Counted from the first letter of the stretch, positions 34,548 to 43,051 are shown. The stretch is DNA of 64,000 nt from Streptomyces sp. TLI_105 (GCF_900105415.1 NZ_FNSM01000001.1:6952001-7016000), one strand, 5' to 3'. Numbers and translations: made by a program. The notes: a model not told the origin generated them from the sequence alone.

Positions 34548-35411
34548 CTAGCCCGTCGCCAGGAGGACCGTGCCCACCAGGGCGAGGCCCGCGCCCGCCG
34601 CCTGGACGGCGCGGAGGCGTTCCTTGAGGACGCCGCGGGCCGCGAGGGCCGTGACGACCGGGTAGAGGCTGGCGAGGACGGCGGCGACGGTGACCGGGCC
34701 CTGCTGCGCGGCCATCGCGTACGTGCCGTTGGCGGCGACGTCCGCGAGGCCCACGAAGGCGAGGGCCGGGAGCGCCGCGCCGACGGCCCGGGGCCCGCCC
34801 TCGGGGAGCGCGCGGCCGCCGCGGCGCACCGAGGCGTACAGGGCTCCGCCGCCGACCAGGACGTTGGTGACGCGCTGGACGAACAGGGCGAGGAACAGCC
34901 CGGTGACGGTCGTGGACGCCTCGGCGATGAGCGCCATCACCGAGCCGAAGCCGAAGGCGGCGACCAGGGTCAGCAGGACCGCCTGGCGCTGGACGGGCGC
35001 CCCGCGCAGCTCCGGCCCGCCCGCGAGCACCACGCCGAGGATCGCCACGCCGATGCCGGCGAACTGGAGCAGCCCCGGCCGGTCGCCGACGAGCAGGCCC
35101 ACGGAGACGGGGACGACGACGCCGAGGGAGCCGAGCGGGGAGACCACGCCCATGGGGCCGAGCGCGAGCGCCTTGTAGAAGGCGAGCATGGCCGCCGGGC
35201 CGACGACGCCCGCCCCGACCGCGTACCAGAGCTGGGGCCCCGCCTCGGTCCAGGCGCCGGTCGCGAGGACGATCGCGCCCAGGACGAGGACCGCGAGGAC
35301 CTGGGAGACCACCACGACGGTGAGGGCGGGGATCCGGCGGGTGAGGAGTCCGCCCCCGAAGTCGGCGAGGCCCCAGAGAAGGCTGGTGGCCAGGGCGAAC
35401 AGGGCGGTCAT
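34548..35411 (-). CDS. EamA/DMT-superfamily transporter
   Basis: A 287-residue membrane protein with ten predicted helices in two EamA halves (LLWGLADFGGGLLTRR at the start; ASLYPVVTALAARGVLKERL near 245, the classic end-of-domain motif). It probably exports amino acids or related metabolites. The ATG at 35411 has GAGGA 4 bases upstream. It is divergent from an XRE-cupin regulator gene, and a palindrome (35477-35489) lies between, which suggests that regulator controls it. Confidence 0.85.
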   Translation of the reverse strand: MTALFALATSLLWGLADFGGGLLTRRIPALTVVVVSQVLAVLVLGAIVLATGAWTEAGPQLWYAVGAGVVGPAAMLAFYKALALGPMGVVSPLGSLGVVVPVSVGLLVGDRPGLLQFAGIGVAILGVVLAGGPELRGAPVQRQAVLLTLVAAFGFGSVMALIAEASTTVTGLFLALFVQRVTNVLVGGGALYASVRRGGRALPEGGPRAVGAALPALAFVGLADVAANGTYAMAAQQGPVTVAAVLASLYPVVTALAARGVLKERLRAVQAAGAGLALVGTVLLATG

Positions 35412-35476
35412 GGATCCTCGCAAGGGCGTGCGGCAGTACAGTGCAGTGAACAATCGGGTGCACCCCACCGTAGTTC

Positions 35477-35489
35477 AGTTCATTGAACT
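35477..35489. promoter_or_regulatory. palindromic operator candidate for the XRE regulator
   Basis: AGTTCA-T-TGAACT, a perfect 13-bp palindrome, lies between the divergent EamA and XRE-cupin starts. A related sequence, CAGTGCAGTGAAC, lies about 35 bases to the left. Confidence 0.5.
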
Positions 35490-35515
35490 CTGTCATCCAG
35501 AATATTGGACGGAAT

Positions 35516-36088
35516 GTGTCGGACCTCGACCAGCTCACGCAGTCGCTCGCCCGGAACCTGAAGCGCTGGCGCAAGGAGCGGGGATTCACCCTGGACGCGC
35601 TCGCCGCACGCGCCGGAGTCAGCCGCGGCATGATCATCCAGATCGAGCAGGCCCGGACCAACCCCAGCGTCGGCACCACCGTGAAGCTGGCCGACGCCCT
35701 CGGCGTCTCCATCACGACGCTCCTCGACTACGAGCAGGGCCCCCAGGTCCGGCTCGTCCCGCCCGGCCAGGCCGTCCGGATGTGGTCCACCTCCACCGGC
35801 AGCCACACCACCCTCCTGGTCGGCACGGAGGCCCGCGGCCCGCTGGAGCTCTGGTCCTGGACCCTCATGCCCGGCGACGGCACCGCCTCCGACCCGCACC
35901 CGGAGGGCACGGTCGAGCTGCTGCACGTCACCGCCGGCACGCTCACCCTGGTCGTGGACGGCGAGGACCACCCGCTGCCCGCCGGCACCTCCGCCGTCTT
36001 CGAGGCGAACGTCCCGCACACCTACCGCAACGACGGCGACGAGCCGGTCGAGATGACGATGGCCGTCTCCATCCCGCCCGTACGCTGA
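35516..36088 (+). CDS. XRE-family regulator with C-terminal cupin domain
   Basis: A 190-residue regulator. The N-terminal helix-turn-helix (SLARNLKRWRKERGFTLDALAARAGVSRGMIIQIE, about residues 10-45) is followed after residue 80 by a one-domain cupin ending with HTYRNDGDEPVEMTMAVS, including the metal-site-like HPEGTVELLHVTAGTL near 125. Such fusions sense a small ligand and usually control an adjacent transporter or catabolic gene; the divergent EamA gene fits. GTG at 35516 is the likely start; an in-frame TTG at 35483 lies inside the operator palindrome and has no ribosome site. Confidence 0.85.
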   Translation: MSDLDQLTQSLARNLKRWRKERGFTLDALAARAGVSRGMIIQIEQARTNPSVGTTVKLADALGVSITTLLDYEQGPQVRLVPPGQAVRMWSTSTGSHTTLLVGTEARGPLELWSWTLMPGDGTASDPHPEGTVELLHVTAGTLTLVVDGEDHPLPAGTSAVFEANVPHTYRNDGDEPVEMTMAVSIPPVR

Positions 36089-36119
36089 GACGGGCGCCCC
36101 CCAGCCGGACGGCGGTTGT

Positions 36120-36125
36120 TAGCGT
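36120..36125 (+). promoter_or_regulatory. -10 box of a probable leaderless promoter
   Basis: TAGCGT, 7 bases before the YbaK-like ATG at 36133. Confidence 0.45.
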
Positions 36126-36132
36126 GAGGCGC

Positions 36133-36696
36133 ATGCGCGCACCCATCGGAGACTTCGACGACGCCCGTCCCGCCCCCGACTGCCTCGACCTCCTGACCGG
36201 CCCTGTCGCCGCCGCCGTCCGCGCCTGGACGGGACCCGTCCCGGCCGACCGGGTGCTGTACGTGGACACCGACCCGGCCATCGCCGACACGGCCGTCTTC
36301 GTGGAGCACCACGGGCCCGAACTCCTCGACGCCTCCGCCAACTGCGTGGTCGTCGCGGGCAGGCGCGGGGAGACGACCACCCTCGCCGCGTGCCTCGTGA
36401 AGTCGGCGACCCGGGTCGACGTCAACGGCCTCGTCCGCAAGCATCTCGGCGCCCGCAAGGCCTCGTTCGCGCCGATGGACACCGCGACCGGCGAGACCGG
36501 CATGGAGTACGGCGGGATCACCCCGCTCGGCCTCCCGGCCGACTGGCCGCTGCTCGTCGACGCCGCCGTCGTCGACACCGAGTGGGTCCTCGTCGGCAGC
36601 GGCCGCCGCCGGGGCAAGCTCATCCTCCCCGGCAAGGCCTTCGCCCAACTCCCCGGCGCCGTCGTCCTGGAGGGCCTCGGCGTCCCCGTCGGCTGA
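36133..36696 (+). CDS. YbaK/ProX-type aminoacyl-tRNA deacylase
   Basis: A 187-residue YbaK/EbsC-family editing domain. Conserved elements are VVVAGRRGETTTLAACLVKSATRVDVNGLVRKHLGARKASFAPMD (in parts: CVVVAGRRGE, VKSATRVDVNGLVRKHLGARKASFA near residues 95-120), the Lys and Gly-x-Pro loop TGMEYGGITPLGLP near 122-135. These proteins strip wrongly attached amino acids from tRNA in trans. Specificity (Ala, Cys or Pro) cannot be told. It follows the XRE gene in the same direction but has its own promoter. Confidence 0.85.
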   Translation: MRAPIGDFDDARPAPDCLDLLTGPVAAAVRAWTGPVPADRVLYVDTDPAIADTAVFVEHHGPELLDASANCVVVAGRRGETTTLAACLVKSATRVDVNGLVRKHLGARKASFAPMDTATGETGMEYGGITPLGLPADWPLLVDAAVVDTEWVLVGSGRRRGKLILPGKAFAQLPGAVVLEGLGVPVG

Positions 36697-36712
36697 GGGC
36701 GCGGCCGGGGGC

Positions 36713-37153
36713 TCAGCCCAGACGCGGTATCTCGATCGCGGGGCAGCGGTCCATGACCATGTCGAGGCCCGCCGCGCGGGTCCGGGCGAACGCGTCGTCG
36801 TCGACGACGTCCAGCTGGAACCAGACCGCCTTGGCGCCGATCGCGACGGCCTCGTCGGCGACGGCCCCCGCCAGCTCGCTGTTCACGAAGACGTCGACGA
36901 CGTCGACCGGGAACGGGATGTCGGCCAGCGAGGCGTAGCCCTGCTCGCCGTGGACCGCCTCCGCCTTCGGGTGCACCGGGACGATCCGCTTGCCGAAACG
37001 CTGGAGGACGGCCGCCACCGCGTACGCGGCACGGGACCGGTTCGACGAGAGGCCGACCACCGCCCAGGTGTCGCCCGTGGACGTCAGGATCCGCCGCACC
37101 GTCTCCGACGCGGAGTACGCGGCGGGGCCGGTGGTCGTGGTGTCTGCGCTCAT
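36713..37153 (-). CDS. CoA-binding domain protein
   Basis: A 146-residue single-domain CoA-binding protein (Rossmann-like, YccU type). It shows WAVVGLSSNRSRAAYAVAAVLQRFGKRIVPVHPKAEAVHGEQGYASLADIP (key pieces VVGLSSNRSRAAY near residue 33 and VPVHPK near 60), then VDVVDVFVNSE and a C-terminal GLDMVMDRCPAIEIPRL, the strongly conserved family end with its Cys. It probably binds CoA or acyl-CoA; a regulatory role is assumed but unproven. It converges with the YbaK gene, 16 bases apart. Confidence 0.85.
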   Translation of the reverse strand: MSADTTTTGPAAYSASETVRRILTSTGDTWAVVGLSSNRSRAAYAVAAVLQRFGKRIVPVHPKAEAVHGEQGYASLADIPFPVDVVDVFVNSELAGAVADEAVAIGAKAVWFQLDVVDDDAFARTRAAGLDMVMDRCPAIEIPRLG

Positions 37154-37361
37154 CGCTTCTGCTGCCTCTCGTCGGTGCGGTCCGTCTGTGAGAAGAACGA
37201 GCCGCGGCGGGCCGGGATTCCCGTACGCGTGACCCGGCGGCCCTGAGATCTCCCTTAGGGGCCCTCGGTCCACGTCGCATCGGCCCCCGCCGGGGAGGGC
37301 GAGGCCCGGGGGGACGCAGCGTGCCGGGAGGGCTCCGGAGGAGGCCGGGCCGGACGGACCG

Positions 37362-37367
37362 TAGGCT
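37362..37367 (+). promoter_or_regulatory. -10 box of a probable leaderless promoter
   Basis: TAGGCT, 6 bases before the YigZ-family ATG at 37374. Confidence 0.45.
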
Positions 37368-37373
37368 GGTCGG

Positions 37374-38000
37374 ATGCAGGAGCAGTACCGCACGCCGGCC
37401 CGCGAGGGTGTGCACGAGACCGAGATCAACCGCTCGCGCTTCCTCTGCGCGCTCGCGCCCGTCGCCGACGAGCGCGAGGCGCAGGAGTTCGTCGCGCGGA
37501 TCCGCAGGGAGCACCCGACCGCCACCCACAACTGCTTCGCGTACGTCCTCGGTGCCGACGCCTCCGTGCAGAAGGCGAGCGACGACGGCGAGCCCGGCGG
37601 CACGGCCGGCGTCCCCATGCTCCAGATGCTGCTGCGCCGCGAGATGCGGTACGTCGTCGCCGTCGTCACCCGCTACTACGGCGGTGTGAAGCTGGGCGCG
37701 GGCGGCCTGATCCGCGCGTACGGCGGGGCGGTCGGCGAGGCGCTCGACGCCCTCGGCACCATCACCCGGCAGCGCTTCCGGCTCGCCACCGTCACCGTCG
37801 ACCACCAGCGCGCGGGCAAGCTGGAGAACGACCTGCGGGCCACCGGTCGCGCCGTCCGCGAGGTGCGGTACGCCGACGCCGTCACGATCGAGATCGGCCT
37901 TCCCGACGCGGACGTGCCCGCCTTCCGCGGCTGGCTCGCCGACGCCACGGCCGGCACGGCCTCCTTCGAACTCGGCGGCGAGGCGTACGGCGACGCGTGA
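37374..38000 (+). CDS. YigZ/IMPACT family protein
   Basis: A 208-residue UPF0029 protein. The IMPACT N-terminal domain shows INRSRFLCALAPVADEREAQEFV near residue 20, HNCFAYVLG near 47, DDGEPGGTAGVPMLQMLL near 67 (the DxGEPxGTAGxP signature), and VTRYYGGVKLGAGGLIRAYG near 99. The second, RNA-binding-like domain follows. The eukaryotic relative IMPACT modulates the GCN2 stress kinase; bacterial YigZ function is unknown but ribosome association has been suggested. Its stop codon lies inside the first copy of a 20-bp direct repeat. Confidence 0.88.
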   Translation: MQEQYRTPAREGVHETEINRSRFLCALAPVADEREAQEFVARIRREHPTATHNCFAYVLGADASVQKASDDGEPGGTAGVPMLQMLLRREMRYVVAVVTRYYGGVKLGAGGLIRAYGGAVGEALDALGTITRQRFRLATVTVDHQRAGKLENDLRATGRAVREVRYADAVTIEIGLPDADVPAFRGWLADATAGTASFELGGEAYGDA

Positions 38001-38030
38001 GACGTCACAGGCGACGCGTGAGACGTCACA
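37990..38030. repeat. 20-bp direct repeat straddling the yigZ stop codon
   Basis: GCGACGCGTGAGACGTCACA occurs at 37990-38009 and, identical, at 38011-38030 (21-bp period). The first copy includes the TGA of the YigZ-family gene, so one copy is coding and the other is not. Confidence 0.9.
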
Positions 38031-38046
38031 CGTGACGCACCTCACG

Positions 38047-38059
38047 TGACGGACCGTCA
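38047..38059. promoter_or_regulatory. palindrome upstream of sbcDC
   Basis: TGACGG-A-CCGTCA, perfect 6-bp arms, within a cluster of TGACG/CGTCA motifs (38000-38082) preceding a -10-like TAGCGT at 38157-38162. A possible operator for sbcDC. Confidence 0.4.
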
Positions 38060-38226
38060 GTGATGCCCCCTGCATGACGTGGTGCGGCCGGGCGCCGGGG
38101 CGTGCCCGGCCGCACGCGCCCCCGTGGACGGGCCGCGCCCACCAGCCCGCTCGGGATAGCGTGGTGCGCGCACACGAACGGGAACCGGCGGCGAGGGGCA
38201 GGGCACATGCGGGGTGGGGCGGCATC

Positions 38227-39402
38227 GTGAGGCTCCTGCACACCTCGGACTGGCATCTCGGCCGGTCCTTCCACCGCGTCGGTCTCCTCGACGCCCAGGC
38301 CGCCTTCCTCGACCACCTCGTGGCGACCGTCCACGCGCACGACGTGGACGCCGTCCTCGTCGCCGGGGACGTCTACGACCGGGCCGTGCCCCCGCTGCCC
38401 GCCGTCGAGCTCTTCGACACCGCGCTGCACCGCCTCGCCGAGGCCGGGGTGCCCACCGTCATGATCTCGGGCAACCACGACTCCGCCCGGCGCCTAGGCG
38501 TCGGCGCCGGACTCATCGAGCGGGCCGGCATCCACCTCCGTACCGACCCCGACGGCATCGGCACCCCCGTCCTCCTCTCCGACGCCCACGGCGAGGTCGC
38601 CCTCTACGGCCTGCCCTACCTCGAACCCGTGCTCGTCCGCGAGCGGCTCGGCGCCGAGAAGGGCGGCCACGAGGCCGTCCTCGCCGCCGCCATGGACCGG
38701 GTCCGCGCCGACCTCGCCCGCCGGCCCGCCGGCACCCGCTCCGTCGTCGTCGCCCACGCCTTCGTCGCGGGCGGCGCGCCGAGCGACAGCGAGCGGGACA
38801 TCACGGTCGGCGGCGTCGCCGCCGTCCCCGCCGGGATCTTCGACGGCGTCGACTACGTCGCCCTCGGCCACCTCCACGGCAGCCAGACCCTCACCCCGCG
38901 CGTCCGCTACTCCGGCTCCCCCCTCGCCTACTCGTTCTCCGAGGCCGACCACCGCAAGAGCATGTGGCTGATCGACCTGGGCCCCGGTGGTCCCGACGGG
39001 GCGATCACCGGCGACGTGCGCCTCGACTGCCCCGTCCCGCGCCCCCTCGCCCGCATCCGGGGGCGACTCGACGACCTCCTCGCCGACCCCGGGCTCACCC
39101 CGCACGAGCAGTCCTGGGTCGAGGCCACCCTCACCGACCCCGTGCGGCCCCCCGAGCCCATGGCCCGGCTCACCGAACGCTTCCCGCACACCCTCAACCT
39201 GGTCTTCGACCCCGAGCGGACCTCGGACGACCCCGGCGCCTCCTACGCCCAGCGCCTCCGGGACCGCAGCGACCAGCAGATCGCGGAGGACTTCGTGGCC
39301 CACGTGCGCGGCGGCGCCCTCGACGGCGCCGAACGGACGGTCCTGTACGGCGCCTTCGACGACGTCCGCGTCGACACGGCCGAGCGCGAGGTGGGCCGGT
39401 GA
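38227..39402 (+). CDS. sbcD: exonuclease SbcCD, nuclease subunit SbcD
   Basis: The 391-residue Mre11-type phosphoesterase subunit of SbcCD, which with SbcC cuts DNA hairpins and protein-blocked ends. All five metallophosphoesterase motifs are visible: HTSDWHLGR (residues 5-13), VAGDVYDRA near 45, SGNHDSARR near 80, VVVAHAFVAGG near 174 and LGHLHGSQ near 215. The GTG at 38227 begins the family-typical VRLLHTSDWHLG; the open frame extends upstream with no family similarity. It overlaps sbcC by 4 bases (GTGA). Confidence 0.95.
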   Translation: MRLLHTSDWHLGRSFHRVGLLDAQAAFLDHLVATVHAHDVDAVLVAGDVYDRAVPPLPAVELFDTALHRLAEAGVPTVMISGNHDSARRLGVGAGLIERAGIHLRTDPDGIGTPVLLSDAHGEVALYGLPYLEPVLVRERLGAEKGGHEAVLAAAMDRVRADLARRPAGTRSVVVAHAFVAGGAPSDSERDITVGGVAAVPAGIFDGVDYVALGHLHGSQTLTPRVRYSGSPLAYSFSEADHRKSMWLIDLGPGGPDGAITGDVRLDCPVPRPLARIRGRLDDLLADPGLTPHEQSWVEATLTDPVRPPEPMARLTERFPHTLNLVFDPERTSDDPGASYAQRLRDRSDQQIAEDFVAHVRGGALDGAERTVLYGAFDDVRVDTAEREVGR

Positions 39403-42400
39403 GGCTGCACCGCCTGGAGATCACCGCCTTCGGCCCGTTCGGCACCACGCAGAGGATCGACTTCGACGCCCTGTCCTCCGCCGGGCTCTTCCTCCTCCAC
39501 GGGCCGACCGGCGCCGGCAAGACCTCCGTCCTCGACGCCGTCTGCTTCGCCCTGTACGGAAGCGTGCCCGGCGTCCGCCAGACCCCCGGCGCCTCCCTGC
39601 GCAGCGACCACGCCCCCGTCGGCACGTACACCGAGGTCCTCCTCGAGCTGACCGTGGGGGACCGGCGTCTGGAGATCACCCGTCGCCCCGCCCAGCAGCG
39701 GCCCAAGAAGCGCGGCGGCGGCTTCACCACCGAGAAGGCCCAGACCTGGCTCCGCGAGTACGACCCGACCACCGGTGAGTGGGCCGGCCTCAGCCGCTCC
39801 CACCAGGAGACGGGAGAGGAGATCACCCAGCTCCTCGGCATGAGCCGCGAGCAGTTCTGCCAGGTCGTCCTCCTCCCGCAGGGCGACTTCGCCCGCTTCC
39901 TGCGCGCCGACGCCGAGGCCCGGGGCAAGCTCCTCGGCCGCCTCTTCGACACCCGCCGCTTCGCCGCCGTCGAGGAACGCCTCGCCGAACTGCGCCGCAC
40001 CGCCCAACAGCAGGTCGAGGACGGGGACGCGCGGCTGCTCACCCTGGTCCACCGCATGACCCAGGCCGCCGGCGGCCTCGACGCCGCCCGCACCCCCGTC
40101 GAGGGCCGGCCGGGCGACCCCGGGCTCGCCGACTCCGTCCTCACCTGGGTCGCCGTCGCCCGCACCGAGGCACGTGAAGCCCTCGACATCGCGGACGTGC
40201 GCCTCACCGCGGCCGAGGCCGCCCGGGACGCCACGCGCGCCGCCCTCGACGCGGAGAACGACCTCGCCGCCCGGCAGGCCCGGCACGCCGACGCCCTCCG
40301 GCGCCGCGAGCGGCTCACCGCGCGGGCCCCCGAGCGCGACCGCCTCCAGGACGCCCTCGACCGGGGCCTCAAGGCCGACCGGGTGGCCCCCGCCCTCGGA
40401 CTGCGCCGCGACGCCGAGCGCGAGCACGCCGCCGCGCACACCGCCCGGGAGCGTGCCCGCGCCCTGCTGCCCCCCGACCTCGCCGAGGCCGGCGCCGAAC
40501 ACCTCTCCACCCTCGAACACCGACTGCGCGAGGAGCTCGGCGGCCTCGACGCGGCCCGCCGCGCCGAGCGCCGCGCGGCCGCCGTCGCCGAGGAACGCGC
40601 CGTACTCGCCAGGGAGGCGCGCGCCGACGAGGACGCCCTCCGGGACGCGGCCGACTGGCTCGCCGGCTGGGAACCGCGCCGCACGGCCCTCGCCGAACGC
40701 GTCGAGGCCGCCCGCGACGCCGCCGCCCGCGCCGAACACCTCGCGGGCCGTCTGGAGCCCGCCCGCCGCAGGCTCGCCGCGGCCCGCCGCCGCGACTCCC
40801 TCGCCCGGGAGGCCCGGGCGGCCGAGACCCGCCTCGCGGAGGCCCGCGAGCGGCGCAACGCGGCCCACGAGAGCTGGCTCGACGTCAAGTCCCGGCGCCT
40901 GGAGGGCATCGCCGCCGAACTCGCGGTCGCCCTCACCCCGGGCGACCCCTGCCAGGTCTGCGGTTCCACCGACCACCCGGCCCCCGCCCGCACCACCGCC
41001 GGCCACGTCGACCGCGCCACGGAGGACGCCGCCTACGCGGCCTACAGCCGCGCCGAGGAGACCCGCACGGCCGCCGAACGCGAACTCGCCGTCACCCGCG
41101 AGTCCTGGTCCGCGGCCCGTACGGAAGCCCTGACCGGGCTGGAGACCGCCGACCCCGGATCCGAGCCCAACGTCCGCGAACTGGCGGACGAGGTCGATGA
41201 GTTGGCCCGGCTGCACGCCGAGGCGCACGCGCTCGCCGGACAGACGCACGGCGCGCGCGAGGCGCTCGCACGGGCCGAGCGGGAGCACGAGGAGCGGGTG
41301 GGCGCGCAGCGCGAGGCCGAGCGGCGGGTCGCCGCGCGCACCTCGCGACGGGAGGCCCTGGAGCGGGAGCAGTCCGCGCTCGACGAGGAACTCGCCCGGG
41401 GACGCGGCGCGTTCGCCAGCGTGGCCGAACACGCCACCCGCCTGGAGCGGCGGATCGCCCTCCTGGTCGACGCCGCCGGAGCCGTACGCACCGCCGAACT
41501 CGCCGCCCAGCGCCTCAAGGAGGCCGACGACCGGCTCGCCGACGCCGCCTACAGGGCGGGCTTCGCCACCCCGGCCGAGGCCGCCGGCGCCCTCCTCGGC
41601 GAGGGCGAGCGCCGCGACCTCCAGCACCGCGTGGACGCCTGGCAGGCGGAGGCCGCCGCCGTCGCGGACCGACTCGCCGAGCCCGGCACGGCCGAGGCCG
41701 CCGCCCGCCCGCCCGCCGACCCCGCCGCCGCGGCGGCCGCGCACACGGCGGCCGAACGCGCCCTCCGCGAGGCCGACTCCGCCCTGGCCGCCGCCCGCGA
41801 GCGGGCCGCCGGACTCGCCGGACTCTCCCGGCAGGCCGTCACCGAGGTCCGCCGCCTCGGGCCGCTGCGCGAGGAGTACGACCGGGTGGCCCGGCTCGCC
41901 GCCCTCACCGCCGGCACCTCCGCGGAGAACGAGCGCCGGATGCGCCTGGAGTCGTACGTGCTCGCCGCCCGGCTCGAACAGGTCGCGGCGGCCGCGAGCG
42001 CCCGCCTCCAGCGCATGTCCTCGGGCCGCTACACCCTCGTCCACTCCGACGCGCGCTCCGGCGGCAAGCGGTCCGGTCTCGGACTGCACGTCGTCGACGC
42101 CTGGACCGGAAACGAACGCGACACGGCCACGCTCTCCGGCGGCGAGACCTTCTTCGCCTCGCTCGCGCTCGCCCTCGGCCTCGCCGACGTCGTCACCGAC
42201 GAGGCCGGCGGCGTCAGGCTCGACACCCTCTTCATCGACGAGGGCTTCGGCAGCCTCGACGAGCAGACGCTCGACGAGGTCCTCGACGTCCTCGACTCGC
42301 TGCGCGAGCGGGACCGCAGCGTCGGCATCGTCAGCCACGTCGGCGACCTGCGCCGCCGGATCCCGGCCCAGCTGGAGGTCGTCAAGGCGCGGCAGGGCTC

Positions 42401-42443
42401 GACGGTGCGGCTGCGCACCGGCGGGGACGCGCTCAGCGGCTGA
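39399..42443 (+). CDS. sbcC: exonuclease SbcCD, SMC-like ATPase subunit SbcC
   Basis: A 1014-residue Rad50-type ATPase partnered with SbcD. The N-terminal lobe has Walker A GPTGAGKTS near residue 35 and a Q-loop around LLPQGDFARFL near 160. Long Arg/Ala/Glu-rich coiled coils flank the zinc hook CQVC near 519, by which two SbcC arms join. The C-terminal lobe has the ABC signature LSGGETFFASLALALGL near 910 and Walker B LFIDEGFGSLDEQ near 945. Its start GTG overlaps the sbcD stop. Its last 11 bases overlap the convergent Lrp gene end. Confidence 0.95.
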   Translation: MRLHRLEITAFGPFGTTQRIDFDALSSAGLFLLHGPTGAGKTSVLDAVCFALYGSVPGVRQTPGASLRSDHAPVGTYTEVLLELTVGDRRLEITRRPAQQRPKKRGGGFTTEKAQTWLREYDPTTGEWAGLSRSHQETGEEITQLLGMSREQFCQVVLLPQGDFARFLRADAEARGKLLGRLFDTRRFAAVEERLAELRRTAQQQVEDGDARLLTLVHRMTQAAGGLDAARTPVEGRPGDPGLADSVLTWVAVARTEAREALDIADVRLTAAEAARDATRAALDAENDLAARQARHADALRRRERLTARAPERDRLQDALDRGLKADRVAPALGLRRDAEREHAAAHTARERARALLPPDLAEAGAEHLSTLEHRLREELGGLDAARRAERRAAAVAEERAVLAREARADEDALRDAADWLAGWEPRRTALAERVEAARDAAARAEHLAGRLEPARRRLAAARRRDSLAREARAAETRLAEARERRNAAHESWLDVKSRRLEGIAAELAVALTPGDPCQVCGSTDHPAPARTTAGHVDRATEDAAYAAYSRAEETRTAAERELAVTRESWSAARTEALTGLETADPGSEPNVRELADEVDELARLHAEAHALAGQTHGAREALARAEREHEERVGAQREAERRVAARTSRREALEREQSALDEELARGRGAFASVAEHATRLERRIALLVDAAGAVRTAELAAQRLKEADDRLADAAYRAGFATPAEAAGALLGEGERRDLQHRVDAWQAEAAAVADRLAEPGTAEAAARPPADPAAAAAAHTAAERALREADSALAAARERAAGLAGLSRQAVTEVRRLGPLREEYDRVARLAALTAGTSAENERRMRLESYVLAARLEQVAAAASARLQRMSSGRYTLVHSDARSGGKRSGLGLHVVDAWTGNERDTATLSGGETFFASLALALGLADVVTDEAGGVRLDTLFIDEGFGSLDEQTLDEVLDVLDSLRERDRSVGIVSHVGDLRRRIPAQLEVVKARQGSTVRLRTGGDALSG

Positions 42444-42882
42444 GGGGGCGCCGGGGCAGCGGCGAGGAGTAGACGACGCTGGTGGTCACCGCGCCGAGCG
42501 TGGCGACCTTCCCGCTGATCGCCTCCAGGTGCTTCATGGAGCGGGCGGCGACCTTGAGGACGAAGCAGTCGTCGCCGGTGACGTGGTGGGCCTCGAGGAC
42601 CTCGGGCGTGGTGTCGAGCAGGTCGTGGAACGGCTTGTAGTTGCCGTGCGGGTAGCGCAGCCGTACGAAGGCCAGGATGGGCAGGCCCAGGCGGTCCTGG
42701 TCGACGATCGCCGTGTACCCCGTGATCACCCCGGCGTCCTCCAGGCGCCGCACCCGCTCGGTCACCGCGGACGGCGACATCGACACGGCGCGGGCGAGCT
42801 CGGCGAAGCTGGCGCGGCCCTCGGACTGGAGCGCTTCGAGGATGCGCCAGTCGGTGGCGTCCGGGGTGTATGCGGTGCTCAT
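42433..42882 (-). CDS. Lrp/AsnC family transcriptional regulator
   Basis: A 149-residue Lrp-type feast/famine regulator. The N-terminal helix-turn-helix DATDWRILEALQSEGRASFAELARAVSMSPSAVTERVRRLEDAGVI (about residues 8-53; key pieces FAELARAVSMSPSAV) is followed by the RAM ligand-binding domain with the TGDDCFVLKV strand near 107. The ATG at 42882 has no ribosome site, and the frame stays open far upstream, so the start rests on family alignment. The upstream region carries a 17-bp hairpin and 27-bp tandem repeats, possible self-binding sites. Its 3' end overlaps sbcC by 11 bases, convergently. Confidence 0.88.
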   Translation of the reverse strand: MSTAYTPDATDWRILEALQSEGRASFAELARAVSMSPSAVTERVRRLEDAGVITGYTAIVDQDRLGLPILAFVRLRYPHGNYKPFHDLLDTTPEVLEAHHVTGDDCFVLKVAARSMKHLEAISGKVATLGAVTTSVVYSSPLPRRPLSR

Positions 42883-42900
42883 GGAGGAGAGCGTGCAGGG

Positions 42901-42936
42901 GAATCCCCGGTCGATCAAGTGATCGACCGGGGATTC
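42901..42936 (-). terminator. 17-bp perfect hairpin between the DUF885 and Lrp genes
   Basis: GAATCCCCGGTCGATCA (42901-42917) and its exact complement (42920-42936) lie 18 bases before the Lrp start and about 120 bases after the DUF885 stop. It may terminate DUF885 or act as an Lrp operator; no U-run. Confidence 0.6.
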
Positions 42937-42975
42937 TCGCGATCGGAGACGCGCGGAGGCGGGAGATCCCGGATC

Positions 42976-43051
42976 CGGGATATCGGACACGGGATCTGAC
43001 TCCGGGATATCGGATACAGGATCTGGCTGCGGGATATCGGATACGGGAGAT
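42976..43051. repeat. 27-bp tandem repeat with GATATC cores, three units
   Basis: Units starting CGGGATATCGGA at 42976, 43003 and 43030 repeat every 27 bases; the third runs to the DUF885 stop codon. Each holds GATATC and a GGATC(C/T)-like stretch. In the minus-strand frame of the Lrp gene they would encode VSDIP-x-x-DP repeats, but no start codon supports that. Confidence 0.85.

Noticed and set aside
38214..42443. A 1409-codon frame spanning sbcD and sbcC
   Set aside because: Only its second half, from 39399, is SbcC; the first half is an out-of-frame shadow of sbcD.
42976..43051. 27-bp repeats as a CRISPR array
   Set aside because: Head-to-tail without spacers, only three units and no cas genes.
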